A stretch of 64,000 nucleotides of DNA from Chrysemys picta bellii (Eukaryota > Chordata > Testudines > Emydidae). The translations under genes and the position numbers were made by a program. Numbering within the stretch: the stretch's first letter is position 1; the number at the start of each line of letters is the position of its first letter. Below are positions 54,651 to 64,000 of the stretch, piece by piece. Location of the stretch: the NCBI RefSeq assembly GCF_011386835.1, contig NC_088791.1, positions 14,198,998 to 14,262,997 on the forward strand. The letters run 5' to 3'. Under the pieces are notes generated by a model that was given only the letters and a program-made list of their open reading frames with translations, made no database searches and was not told the DNA's origin.

Positions 54651-55719
54651 ATGCTGGGAGAATGCTATTTGAGTGAGAGAGAATTATAATTGAACAGGTG
54701 GTCAGCAATACATTGTCGTGGTTCAGTGTAGCTGTTGATTATTTCATGCTAAATATTGAAAGGAGTAGCCGCAGCAGGGGCTGAGTACTCCTAACGTGTG
54801 TGTTTAAAAGCTGACATAAATAGATACCACATACAGAAGGAAAGAAGTAGCAACCAGCAAACTCAGAAGGAAGTGTCAAAATGTCCCTCCAACTGTGTAG
54901 GCAATTTGGGCATGGGAAAATTACTGCAGACATGATTGTCATTATTAGAGCAAGAAAAAAGATGCCCCTAATAACTGTGTTATCTGCTATAAAATCTTTA
55001 GAGACAAAAATAGACTCATTTGCTCCAAGGTTACTGGGGTTACAGTGAGGCAGGAGACACAGAAAAGGAGATTGATACCATGGATGACAGAGCACACCTA
55101 TACAGAGAGGAGGTGGAAACAAACAGGCTATTTCTAAAGCCCTGATGAAAGAAAATGGTGTCTTGCCTACGGAAGCCAAAGAATCTGAAAAACAGAGTAA
55201 AGAGGAATGTTTTAATGGTAGCACTGAGCAAAATGCTGGGAATGAAACGGAACTGTGTTTTTTTTTTTTTTTTTGCCAAGTTTGGGATTTCTTTACAAAG
55301 CAAAGACTTTGTCTCAGGCTTGGTCACTGGCCCATCTGTTATTTATTTTCAGGTGTAAACCATGGGAAAATCAATCATTTGAAGGGGTAGATGATTCAAA
55401 TTCAGCACCCAACTTGGTGGTGAAGGCTGAGTTTCACTGTGTTATTGAGTGGCTGGAGGACTGACCGCCGCAAAGCACAACCAGAAAACGGTTGTACTCA
55501 CCCAGAACTGGAACTGCCAAGTGTTGCACAGCTCAGATTAAAATAATGAAGGTATCCTACAGAGGGGGTCGTTGTGATGGCTTTTATCTTGGCCAACACA
55601 CCAAGTACTGAACTGGAGCCCTTTTGAGTTTAAAAAAACATAAGGTACTACCCCTTAAGCTAAAGCAGTACAGTCAGAGGCTGTAACAGACACACATGCT
55701 TTGTAGCTCAGGCACCGAG
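54651..55719. other. No gene seen; T tract
   Basis: A 17-base T tract lies at 55258-55274. A 161-codon minus frame (54739-55224) has no recognisable domain. Confidence 0.35.
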
Positions 55720-55875
55720 GGGGGAATCTGTAAGCTACTCACCGGTGAGTTACTCTATTACAGAAGAAATTGAAACCTCACTGACTTACTATTTGATTTG
55801 AGAGGTGCTGAGCACTCAATTACAGTTGATGTCAATGGGAGTTGTAAGTTCTCAACATCTCTTCTAATCTAACCA
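55720..55875. repeat. Inverted repeat, possible MITE
   Basis: GAGAGGTGCTGAGCACTCAATTACAG and AGTTCTCAACATCTCTTC, with ATGTCAATGGGAGT between, look like a decayed foldback of the family type at 58690. Confidence 0.45.
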
Positions 55876-56019
55876 CTAACTTAGCAGCACAGAGATGAAT
55901 ATCGGTGCCTAACGTTAGGCAGCCATGGCGAAAGTTTTAAATATAACTGATCAAAAAATACCTGTGAACATTTCACTGGCTTTTTTTTTTTTTAAATGTC
56001 AAAATTTCATCACTGATGA

Positions 56020-56150
56020 GCCACTCGAATTTTGATCTCCTGGTAGATAAACAGCTTAAGGTCACATAACAAAGTGGCAGAGCTGGGAATATGATCCAGG
56101 ATTTCTGACTCTCAAGTCCACTCCTCTGTTACATTGCACATCCTCCTTGG
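56020..56150 (-). repeat. MIR-type SINE, 5' half
   Basis: AGGTCACATAACAAAGTGGCAG, ATGATCCAGGATTTCTGAC and CCACTCCTCTGTTACATTGC are antisense blocks. Confidence 0.65.
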
Positions 56151-56223
56151 CCTTTGCTTTGGAACTTGGGAACCCTTGTGCATATTGCTAGCAAGAAGCT
56201 GAGAATGTCAAGTAGTTAACTGA

Positions 56224-56332
56224 AGACCTGATCTTGCGAAGATTTGCACACACAAGTAACTTTATACATGCGAGTAGCTCCACTGAGCATAATGTGTCTG
56301 CTCCTGTGTCTAAGTCTTTGCAGGATGGAGTC
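56224..56332. repeat. Foldback MITE, decayed
   Basis: GACCTGATCTTGCGAAGATTTGC and CTAAGTCTTTGCAGGATGGAGTC are diverged arms similar in pattern to 22650-22742, with CACATGCGAGTAGCTCCACTGAG in the middle. Confidence 0.6.
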
Positions 56333-56872
56333 TTAATCAATAAATATATATCAAACTAAGAAGGAAATGCCCAGGTACCAATTTTAAATTTAAAATAGCT
56401 GTCTTGCAGTATATTAACTGTGGCACTTTCTTCACTGAATGATAATGACAGGTTTGATAATAGACTAGGCCAAAGGGAAAACAGAAATGTCCCTCAGGTA
56501 AGCTTGGCATCCCCAAAGCAGAAGAGAACAATTTTTTTATTTTAAGTGAAGCTATGCAAAGCTTTGGAGCAGAGTTTTCAGTTCTGTATCATGCCAAAGG
56601 GGGATATAATAATTTAAAATATACTGTGGGCTAGAAATATGTGCTGTAGAACAACTTTGGTTCTATGGATGGTTTTGAAAGAGAATCAGGACAAAATTAA
56701 TTAACAGGCTGTATGGGAATAACTCATGGCAAAACCACGTCCATTATTTGTAGCAAGTAGCAGACAGCACTCTCCAAAAGAAGCTGATCAGGAGCAGAGA
56801 TGCGGATGAAGAATGCAAACATAAGTTATCCTGAAGCTGTAGCCCCCTCTTACGTGAAACTAAACAGTTGTG
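56333..56872. other. No gene seen
   Basis: No recognisable gene or repeat. Confidence 0.35.
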
Positions 56873-57063
56873 TAACACCGACAGACCTCAGTCATCAGGA
56901 TTGAATTTGGGACTTCTAGAGCTAAATGCATGAGCCTCCACTGCATGAGCTAAAAGCCACACGGCCCTTAGCTAAGTTTGTAGCAGACTCATTAATCTCT
57001 AACTCATCTGGGTGCCACTAGAGGGGACAGAGCACCACACCCAGGAGGTGTGTGGGTTACAGT
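56873..57063 (-). mobile_element. tRNA-derived SINE, different family
   Basis: On the minus strand GTGGCTTTTAGCTCATGCAG followed by TGGAGGCTCATGCATT contains an A-box-like TAGCTCATGCAGTGG. TCCCAAATTCAATCCTG is a B-box-like segment. The 5' side starts with CCTCCTGGGTGTGGTGCTC. It has no CR1 tail, so it is distinct from the SINEs at 37688 and 54463. Confidence 0.65.
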
Positions 57064-57837
57064 TACACAATACATACTTTTAAGAAAACACATAATACAC
57101 CCAGGGTTGACCATTGACCAGATTTAAAAAAAATTCCTGGACAGAAAAGTCCCTTTCTTTGCAAATTTTTTTTTTTGAGCAATGGGTTATTGTTCTGCAA
57201 ACCTACAAAGGGAGGGACATTAATTCTCAGTTGGCTGGAAACTCCCATCTTGAGTCAAATTTATGAAGTAGCGATGTTCTCTCTTGTTGTTGTTGTTCTT
57301 GTTGTTGTTCAAATGGGAGCTATTTGATCAATTCCATCTGTGGAGCAGCATAGAATAAGGTTACTGTATGTTTTCTATGAGCTCAAATTAATAGTACTCT
57401 CTGGATCAATATTAGCTGGATTAAGAAATAAAAATAAATACCTGTCCTTGCTTTCTGTTGTGCTGTTTGATCTGCTTTTATCCCTAGCCATAGTCACAAA
57501 AGGCCCTATTAAGCAATCTGTATCCATGGCATTCTAGGGCTCATGAGACCCAAGGGCCCACATAAACTGGGCTGATGGATTCATGGGAAACATCAGTCCA
57601 GGTGATAAGGTCCCATTTTAAAATGTACAGCTAGGGTAGAAGAGTTGTGTGAGGAGGAGAGAATTCATGCATCTGGCTCCTTTCCCCCAGTGCTCTACAA
57701 CCTCCTGTGCTCAGCACATCTCTTCTCCTCCACATCACCAGTGCAGACCACAGCCTTAGGGCTCTAGTGGGCTACCAGGGTGCACCTCCAGTAGAGTGAG
57801 AGAGAGGTCAGATTCAGGCGTGGTCAGCACTTAAAAG
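57064..57837. other. No gene seen; TTG repeats
   Basis: A TTG microsatellite (TTGTTGTTGTTCTTGTTGTTG) lies at about 57284-57307. Nothing else recognisable. Confidence 0.4.
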
Positions 57838-58098
57838 TTAGGTTGAGAGAGCTATGTCAGTCCGGGCTGTAAAAATCCACACCCGTGACTGATAGAGCTA
57901 AGCCGACCTAAGCCCCAGTGTAGACGCAGTTATGTTGGTAGAAGAATTCTTCTGTTGACATGGCTACTGACATTTGGGGAAGTGGTTTTCCTACACCAAT
58001 AGAAAAAAAACTCCTATTGGTCTAGGCTGCATCTACACTATGGGATTACGCCAGCATAGCTAAACCGGTATATTTTCCATAGTGTAGGCATACCCTAA
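57838..58098. mobile_element. Harbinger-like MITE of the GGCATACCC/CTACACT family
   Basis: The right part GGCTGCATCTACACTATGGG and CCATAGTGTAGGCATACCC are inverted ends with the pattern of 10340-10624. The left part has AGTGTAGACGCAGTTATG and AGAATTCTTCTGTTGACATG, an inner palindrome. The whole looks like a longer element, perhaps two copies side by side. Confidence 0.7.
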
Positions 58099-58540
58099 GG
58101 CTATTGGTGTCCTGGGCACACCCCATGGTTCCCTCCCCCACACTGGGGGCATGCTGCCATCCTATGACAATGCTCCCTGCTGGAGCTATACAAAGAACTA
58201 ATTTTTCACTTTCAGTTGCCAAAGTGAGGGGGAAAAGGGGTGGGGATTTTTTTCAGCATAACGAAAAAAGATAAAAAAATTTAATTTCAGCTCAAATTAA
58301 ACATTGTGTTTGATTCAAAATTAACCATTTTGTTTTTGACTTTTTAAACTGTTTTTAATGTTTGCGTTGTGTTTGTTTCAAACTAATTGGAATTTGAAAT
58401 ATCTACGAAATGAAACTTTTCATTTCGGAAATGCCAAAACAAACCAGTTCAGCATTTCCAAAACATTTGTTGCAGTTGGACCGAAACAATTTGCCAAAAT
58501 CAACCCAAATTTGTGATTTTTTCCCCTCAGCTCTACTGCC
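58099..58540. repeat. A/T-rich strand-switching repeat
   Basis: AAATTTAATTTCAGCTCAAATTAAAC, AAACTAATTGGAATTTGAAAT and TTTCATTTCGGAAATGCC repeat the pattern of 32120-32510. Confidence 0.4.
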
Positions 58541-58689
58541 CACGTTGTGGCTTTACTCTTCCTTGGGTTCCAGTGCCAGGAACTACCCACTCAAAAGTTG
58601 GTTAGTCAGAAGTTCTGATTAATATCCACATCAGAATTCCCCAGTATGTAGGAGGGCTCAGATATGGGGGTTAATTTCTGGTCTTTGGG

Positions 58690-58793
58690 TGAGATTTTGA
58701 AAGGCAAAAAATGGCAATTAGGTGCCAAACTCCAGTCAAAAGTCAGTGGGAGTTAGGCACCAAACTGTCATTTGGGCCTTTGAAAATCTTCCA
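58690..58793. repeat. Foldback MITE
   Basis: GTGAGATTTTGAAAGGC, TGGCAATTAGGTGCCAAAC and GGAGTTAGGCACCAAACTGTCA, GCCTTTGAAAATCTTCCACC form two inverted arms of about 40 bases with a short loop AGTCAGTG. Imperfect but clear. Confidence 0.8.
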
Positions 58794-59391
58794 CCTTGCT
58801 CAATTTGCTCAGTGCCTAATTTTAACTAAACAACAGTTTTGTAGTTCAGTAGATATCAGACCCAACGCGAATCTCAACCAGTGTCATACTGTTAGAACAA
58901 CAGTAAAAAAAATAATTAATTCTAAAGTACAAATAATTACTCACATGTTATATTGCTTCTCAGGGATTACTCTCCATTAAACAGATTTAAATCTTGTTAA
59001 ATGCAGAAAAGAAATTGCTGATATTCTTTAAGTGTATATTGGGACATCTTTCTTCCTTGTAAAGTATCTCATGCGTGTGTTGCTTCGACTTCCACTGTAC
59101 AGTAATTAAGATTTATATTGCTTCAGGATGTTTGATGCTAACATTGGAAATTATACTTCTCCGAAAACAGAATGTAAATGTAAAAAAAAAAATGTTTACA
59201 CACGAGACTCTTCTTATCTGTGAATATGTAACAGGTATTTGCATATGGTTTGTAATATTGTAATATGAAGCTGCTGACCAAATACCACAAAGCAGGATTC
59301 CCCAAACTCAGAGATATGTGAGTTAGATTATTTTAAAATAAGGCTATGTGTTGCTGTTGACCTCTAAGTGCTCCGGAATAAATACAATACC
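58794..59391. other. No gene seen
   Basis: AT-rich, no recognisable gene or repeat. Confidence 0.4.
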
Positions 59392-59517
59392 TGTACCTAC
59401 TGTCCATTACTTGCATCTGAAGAAGTGAGGTTCTTACCCACGAAAGCTTATGCTCCCTCCCAATACTTCTGTTAGTCTTAAAGGTGCCACAGGACCCTCT
59501 GTTGCTTTGTACCTACT
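59392..59517 (+). mobile_element. Short Penelope/SINE-type unit with exact 10-bp target duplication
   Basis: TGTACCTACT flanks both sides (59392-59401 and 59508-59517). The 106-base unit begins GTCCATTACTTGCAT and carries CTGAAGA (59417-59423), A, GTGAGG, ACCCAC-type hairpin, GAAA (59442-59445), GCTTATGCTC, then CTTCTGTTAGTCTTAAAGG and GTGCCACAGGACCCTCTG. It is nearly identical to the right end at 41655-41755, apart from a CTCC insertion. Confidence 0.93.
59413..59455 (+). ncRNA. Hammerhead-like RNA motif, best intact copy
   Basis: Both boxes CTGAAGA and GAAA are intact. Stem II has five of six pairs (one A-C mismatch). AGC/GCT around TTAT gives a minimal stem III and the C at 59455 would be the cleavage nucleotide. 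Stem I is not obvious. Confidence 0.45.
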
Positions 59518-59754
59518 TTGTATATGCTTATTTTGCAGTGAAAACCTTCCAACAGGGTAACATATGTCATACCACAACATGAGTGATGGAATACCACAAT
59601 ATGAGGGAACATTTGTATGACAGTAGCCCTAGAGTCCCTGACCAAGTCCCATTGTGCAAAGTGCTGCACATGCATGTAATATGAGAGAGTCTCTCTGCCC
59701 TAAAGAACTATATAAGTAGAAAATGGATAGAAGAAGGAAGCATTACCCTTAGTT

Positions 59755-60045
59755 TACAGATATCTCTCTCTGATACAGCACTTTCCCCCAGTAGATCACA
59801 ATGTGCTTTACAAAGGAGGAAAGCATCATTATCTCAGTTTTACAGGTGGGGAAACTGAGGCCCAGAGTGGCAATATGACTTGTATCAAGTTATCCAGAAG
59901 GCTAGTGGTTGAGCCAGGAATAGAATGCGGGTCTCCTGCTGACTTGCCCAAGGTAACAAAGGAAGTTTATGGTAGACCTGGGAAGCAAACATTAATCTCT
60001 TGAGTGCTATTCTAGTGAGTGAACCACAAGGCTATCCTTTCTCTC
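59755..60045 (-). repeat. MIR-type SINE, extended
   Basis: CAGTTTTACAGGTGGGGAAAC, CCCAGAGTGGCAATATGACTTG and GGAATAGAATGCGGGTCTCC are antisense blocks. TTGCCCAAGGTAACAAAGGAAG near 59945 is a second partial copy. Confidence 0.75.
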
Positions 60046-61307
60046 CTTACAGTTAGTGGCCTTTTTATACCTGCCATTTCAAAGTCAGTACTGTGGGATC
60101 TGGATTAGCAATCAATGCTTGGAGTGCTTGTTTGGCTTTATAGAACACAATGACATTCCAAAAGCCATTTCCTGCTGGTGCTAGATGTATGTCCCTAACA
60201 CCAGACAGTGGGGGTTGCAGAAGTAGGGAGGAGATTGGAAGCAATTTCTTTGAATTTCCTCATTTTTAAAGGTAGGAAGCAATTTCTCACCTTTTTTCTG
60301 AGTGTCACTTGGCTGCAGGTAGAGAACATTACAGCTTGTGGGAATACCAATTAGAGCTAATTATAATCTTACTGATCTGCTTTGGCATTCAAATGCCCAG
60401 CAGAAAGAATTCATTCAGCAAAGTGATTCTCTGTTTTATAGATCCAGGAGCCTTATATTAACCAGATGGATATAATGATCAAAATGGGGGTTGCTTATTT
60501 GAGCTTAAAAAAACCCAACAAACAACCACCTTGTGTGCCCAATTTCAACATCAGAGCAGTAGCAGCTCCGGGGTGGGGACCAGCAGGGATATACTTCAGC
60601 ACCTTATAACAACTTCTCTGCTGCTGCTATCACCCTGTCCCCGTTTTCCTGAGCTACACCAGAACTACAACTGCATTTGAAGTTGCTGCTCCAGTTGAGT
60701 GCTGCAAAAACTGACAGCGGGATCATAACCTTAACTAGATTGGATGTGAATTTAAAGCAGAGGAAGCAGAAGTAAATGGAGCCTTAAACAAAATAATGAA
60801 CAGAAAACTGTAGGGGAGAAATTACATCGTCCTTTAAAATAAAATCCAGTATAATTGGTAAAAAGGAGTATCATAGTGTCAATGAGAGTAAAGCATTAAT
60901 ATCATAGTCTCTCAATGCGTGTGTGTAACTCTCATTAGGCCAAATGGGGAACTGTATGTGCACAAGAGAAGATGATACTATATTATTTTCTAAATCTAAA
61001 GCCTCCTCGTTCAGTGAGTGTTTCTTCCCTGTAGCAGGAGATAAAGGTTATTGATGCAAAACCAGACTTTAAAAAGCCCATTCTGCTGGGTATGTGGCTT
61101 GTCAGCCAGCGCAATAAAAGCTGGATGGTCCTTCTGTTGGCAAGGCTTCTTAAAACTGTGTAACAGGTAAATGTGCAGGGGGCTTTCTAATATAAACTCC
61201 TGGTAAGCGTTGTCACTTGCAGTGCCTTGTAGGATGTCCTGGGAACCGTACGGGGCTTTGCATCAAGAGCGGTCCTCTTTCAGAAGCAAGAGATTCTGAT
61301 TTTACTT
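60046..61307. other. No gene seen
   Basis: No recognisable gene or repeat. Confidence 0.4.
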
Positions 61308-61370
61308 TAAGGCCCCAGTTCAGCACAGCATTTATGCACATGCTTAAGTGATTTCCTGACTCCGGGCCAA
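61308..61370. repeat. Foldback MITE, one arm and loop
   Basis: AAGGCCCCAGTTCAGCACAGC and TGCTTAAGTGATTTCCTGACTCCGGGCC keep the pattern of the 22650 family. Confidence 0.6.
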
Positions 61371-61592
61371 AAAAACCTAACTGATAACACTTGTTAATGT
61401 CCAACCTCTCCCACTGCTGTTGCTCTTTGTAGACATGAAGTAGATAGGGTATATTAGATAGACACTATGCCCTATGCTCTTTTTGTGATTAGAAAAGCCA
61501 TCTGGATCAAGCGGATTTCATTCACTCTGTCTATATTATTACTTATTTACAGCAGCACCCACTCCGTGCTAGGTGCCTCCCAAACACTCATA

Positions 61593-62107
61593 GAATCATA
61601 GAATATTAGGGTTGGAAGAGACCTCAGGAGGTCATCTAGTCCAACCTCCTGCTCCAAACAGGACCAACACCAACTAAATCATCCCAGCCAGGGCTTTGTC
61701 AAGCCGGGCCTTAAAAACCTCTAAGGATGGAGATTCCACCACCTCCCAAGGTAACCCATTCCAGTGCTTCACCACCCTCCTAGTGAAATAGTGTTTCCTA
61801 ATATCCAACCTAAACCTCCCCAACTGCAACTTGAGACCATTGCTCCTTGTTCTGTCATCTGCCAACACGGAGAACAGTCTAGATCCATCCTCTTTGGAAC
61901 CCCCTTTCAGGTAGTTGAAGGCTGCTATCAAATTCCCTCTCACTCTTCTCTTCTGCAGACTAAATAACCTCAGTTCCCTCAGCCTCTCCTTGTAAGTCAT
62001 GTGCCCCAGCCCCCTAATCATTTTCGTTGTCCTCCGCTGGACTCTCTCCAATTTGTCACCACTTTTCCCATGTCCACAGAGCCAGTTATCTCATCATAGA
62101 AGGCAAT
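61593..62107 (-). pseudogene. CR1 LINE, internally deleted, class 2
   Basis: The minus strand ends in ATTCTATGATTCTATGAG. It encodes [21 protein letters not shown] and [20 protein letters not shown] (61674-62051, 125 codons). At about 62056 it is joined directly to the region of GATAACTGGCTCTGTGGACA, as in the copy at 40225-40766, with the same ACCACTTT junction on the plus strand. Its 5' end is at AATTGCCTTCTATGATG, about 20 bases short of the other. Confidence 0.92.
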
Positions 62108-62931
62108 TTAACTGTTTCAGTCCAGGCGGTGTCAAGAATAAATCAATGGTAACACAGCAATACTGTCTGATAGATGATTAATACAAGTAAGCCTGCCCTC
62201 ATCTTAAACTACAATTTATTCGATATTAAGCACACACAGATATAAACAATAGGTTTAGGACATCCCAGATATAGTTACCCACAGTCTGAGATGGTTTTGA
62301 GTAATCACCAGCCAGGCTTCCAGGGGCCCTCTTTCCATCCAGCTGATAGGGAGTTTAGATGTTAGCTCCTTGCCAGAAGAAAAGCTCCCTCGGACTACTC
62401 CGAGGTATTAACTTTTACCTAATATTTTATAACTAACTCTAACAAAACACATAACCTATAGTGACTCCTAGTGAGTCAGCATTATAACATCTACTGGGTC
62501 ACCAATTCTCCTAATTTGAACAAATAGTTTCATTACCTCGAAACATTTCTAATATTTCTAGCCATAACAACAATATGTCAGGGGCACCTAAAACCACGGT
62601 CACTATCCACTCAGTCTCTTCCATAACTTTCTATCCCATCCTGATTAATAGACTGCAAATATGCAGCTGACTGACCTTGTCTCACAAAGGCCTAAGATTA
62701 TTCCTAGCTATGTGAAGTTTGATTTTCAGCTGGCAGTGGCTGCACATACAAAATGGCTGACTGCAGTACTATCAAGTTCTGGGGTACATATAGGAATGTC
62801 AGATTCCAGGGCACCACAATAACTCCCCGAAAAATCAAAAAGTGAAGAAACAAACAAACAAACCCCTCAAGAGTAAAAATAAAGCAGGCACAGGACCAGC
62901 AGCAGAGTGGGGGCCAGTTTAATGCACAGAA
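62108..62931. other. No gene seen
   Basis: AT-rich with a (CAAA)n near 62852. No recognisable gene. Could be part of an old LTR-type repeat but no ends seen. Confidence 0.35.
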
Positions 62932-63930
62932 TGCAGCATGTAGGATTACCTGCCTTGTGGGCAAGTGACCTGTGTGTGCATTCAGTGCAAGCAACTCGTG
63001 GCCTTCAGAGACTGGGTATAGGATCTTGAGACCAGAGTGGCTAAACTGTAGGAGCTAAGGGAAACAGAGAGGTACACAGAGGAGACTATCAGGGACATGA
63101 TAGCGCAGTCCCACCCTCAGCCTGACAGCTTCTGTGTTATTGAGGAGGATGAAAGTGTAGGGGAAGGAAAACATCATGCTGGAGTAGAGGGAAACAATCA
63201 TATAATTGGGACTCTCCTTCCAGATGATGTCATGGTATCCTCTCTCACTGAGGATACCCCTCCGGCAAAGGGGACTGTGGTTTATTAGGAAGAAACAGGT
63301 AATAGTAATGGGGGATTTGATTATTAAAAATATAAATCAGTGGGTTTGTGTTGACTGAAAGAAAAGCATGGTGAATTGCCTGCCAGGTCCGAAGGTTGTG
63401 GACCTCTCAAGACATCTAGATAGACTCATGAGTAGTGCTGAAGAGGAGCTAATGATCGTGGTACGTGTAGATACCAATAACATAGGGAAAGGTAGATGAG
63501 AGGTCCTGTAAGACAAATTTAGGTTGCTAGGTAAGAGATTAAAGTCTAGGAACTCCATGGTATCATTCTCTGAAATGTTTCCAGTTCCACATACAAGGCC
63601 AGTTAGACAGGTAGAACTTCAGAGTCTCAGTGTGTGGACGAGAGGATGGGATGGAAGGAGGGATTTCCATATATTAGGAACTGGGGTACCTTTTGGGAAC
63701 GGAGAAGCTCTATCTCAGCTTAGAGTCTCTGGCCCGGTCAGAGTTCAAAATGCAAAGACAGATAGAAATTTTTTCTGTGACTTAGTTTTATTTCCTTCAT
63801 TCAGCTTCCAAGTTCACAGGATGAGCTTCCTTGCCTGGCCATCGGTGATTCTTTCAGTGGTTCTGTTGCAGCTAGGAGGCTTTTCCATACTTCCAGGCAG
63901 CTCACTGCTGCTATGTGGCTATGTACAGCT
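62932..63930 (+). pseudogene. CR1 LINE ORF1 remnant (zinc finger and SGNH-esterase-like domain)
   Basis: ORF1 protein of CR1 is thought to bind RNA and lipids for RNP assembly. CGQVTCVCIQCKQL (62985) is a zinc-finger-like cluster, followed by DLETRVAKL and ELRETERYTEET, a short coiled coil. About 63305 GDLIIKNINQWV matches the GDSI block of the SGNH esterase, with the nucleophilic Ser changed to Leu. MIVVRVDTNNIGKG (63440) is the GTNDIG-type block, changed. A final frame (63524-63943) gives FRLLGKRLKSRN and PVPH. Stops and frame changes occur, so it is dead. Inference is from family memory of CR1 ORF1. Confidence 0.7.
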
Positions 63931-64000
63931 CTGGTATCTTTAACTTGTCTGAATTGTTCCATTTTGCTTGTGACCAATCTCTTGATGTCCAGTGGAACAG

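Noticed and set aside
54739..55224. 161-codon minus-strand open frame
   Set aside because: No domain, no splice-site or codon-use support that I can judge.

Overview
This window is eukaryotic, vertebrate, non-coding DNA. I found no host exon, RNA gene, CRISPR array or operon. It reads as intergenic or intronic sequence from a non-avian sauropsid, most likely a turtle. The reasons are CR1 LINE copies with the terminal ATTCTATGATTCTA repeat, short retroelements ending in the segment TTAGTCTCTAAGGTGCCACA, CR1-tailed tRNA SINEs, old MIR-type and L2/L3-type copies, and several families of palindromic or hAT-like DNA transposons. The turtle assignment rests on my memory of these repeats, not on a search.

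Layout. 0-9 kb: a CR1 tail (378-468), an L2-like remnant abutting a minus-strand CR1 EN-RT remnant (2.4-4.5 kb), a C-rich DNA element (4.8-5.4 kb), a CR1 5' part broken by a G-rich DNA element (5.8-6.3 kb), and an old plus-strand L3/CR1-like LINE (6.4-8.7 kb) split by a hAT-like element. 9-31 kb: mostly old sequence with MIR copies, a Harbinger-like MITE (10.3 kb), a 0.95-kb element with a 9-bp target duplication (17.3-18.2 kb), a perfect 27-bp-arm palindrome (22.65 kb) and short Penelope/SINE-type units. 31-43 kb: a hAT-like element, three internally deleted CR1 copies, two Penelope-type composites with inverted ends (41.2-42.1 kb), and a foldback hAT element. 43-64 kb: a nearly full-length CR1 (47.3-50.35 kb) inserted in a G-rich DNA element, two nested DNA elements (53 kb), a tRNA/CR1 SINE, Harbinger-like and foldback MITEs, a third deleted CR1, and a decayed CR1 ORF1 at the right edge.

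The most interesting signal is a small RNA-like motif repeated across the window: CTGAnGA, then A, then a hairpin, then GAAA, then AGCTTATGCT. It resembles the catalytic core of a hammerhead ribozyme. It sits in short units that share their 3' tail with a fragment encoding the C-terminal end of a Penelope-like GIY-YIG endonuclease. The hairpin stem shows compensatory change between copies. Hammerhead motifs in Penelope-like elements are already known as a class; the in-window evidence suggests that turtle short retroelements carry a related motif. Stem I is not evident, so activity is unproven.
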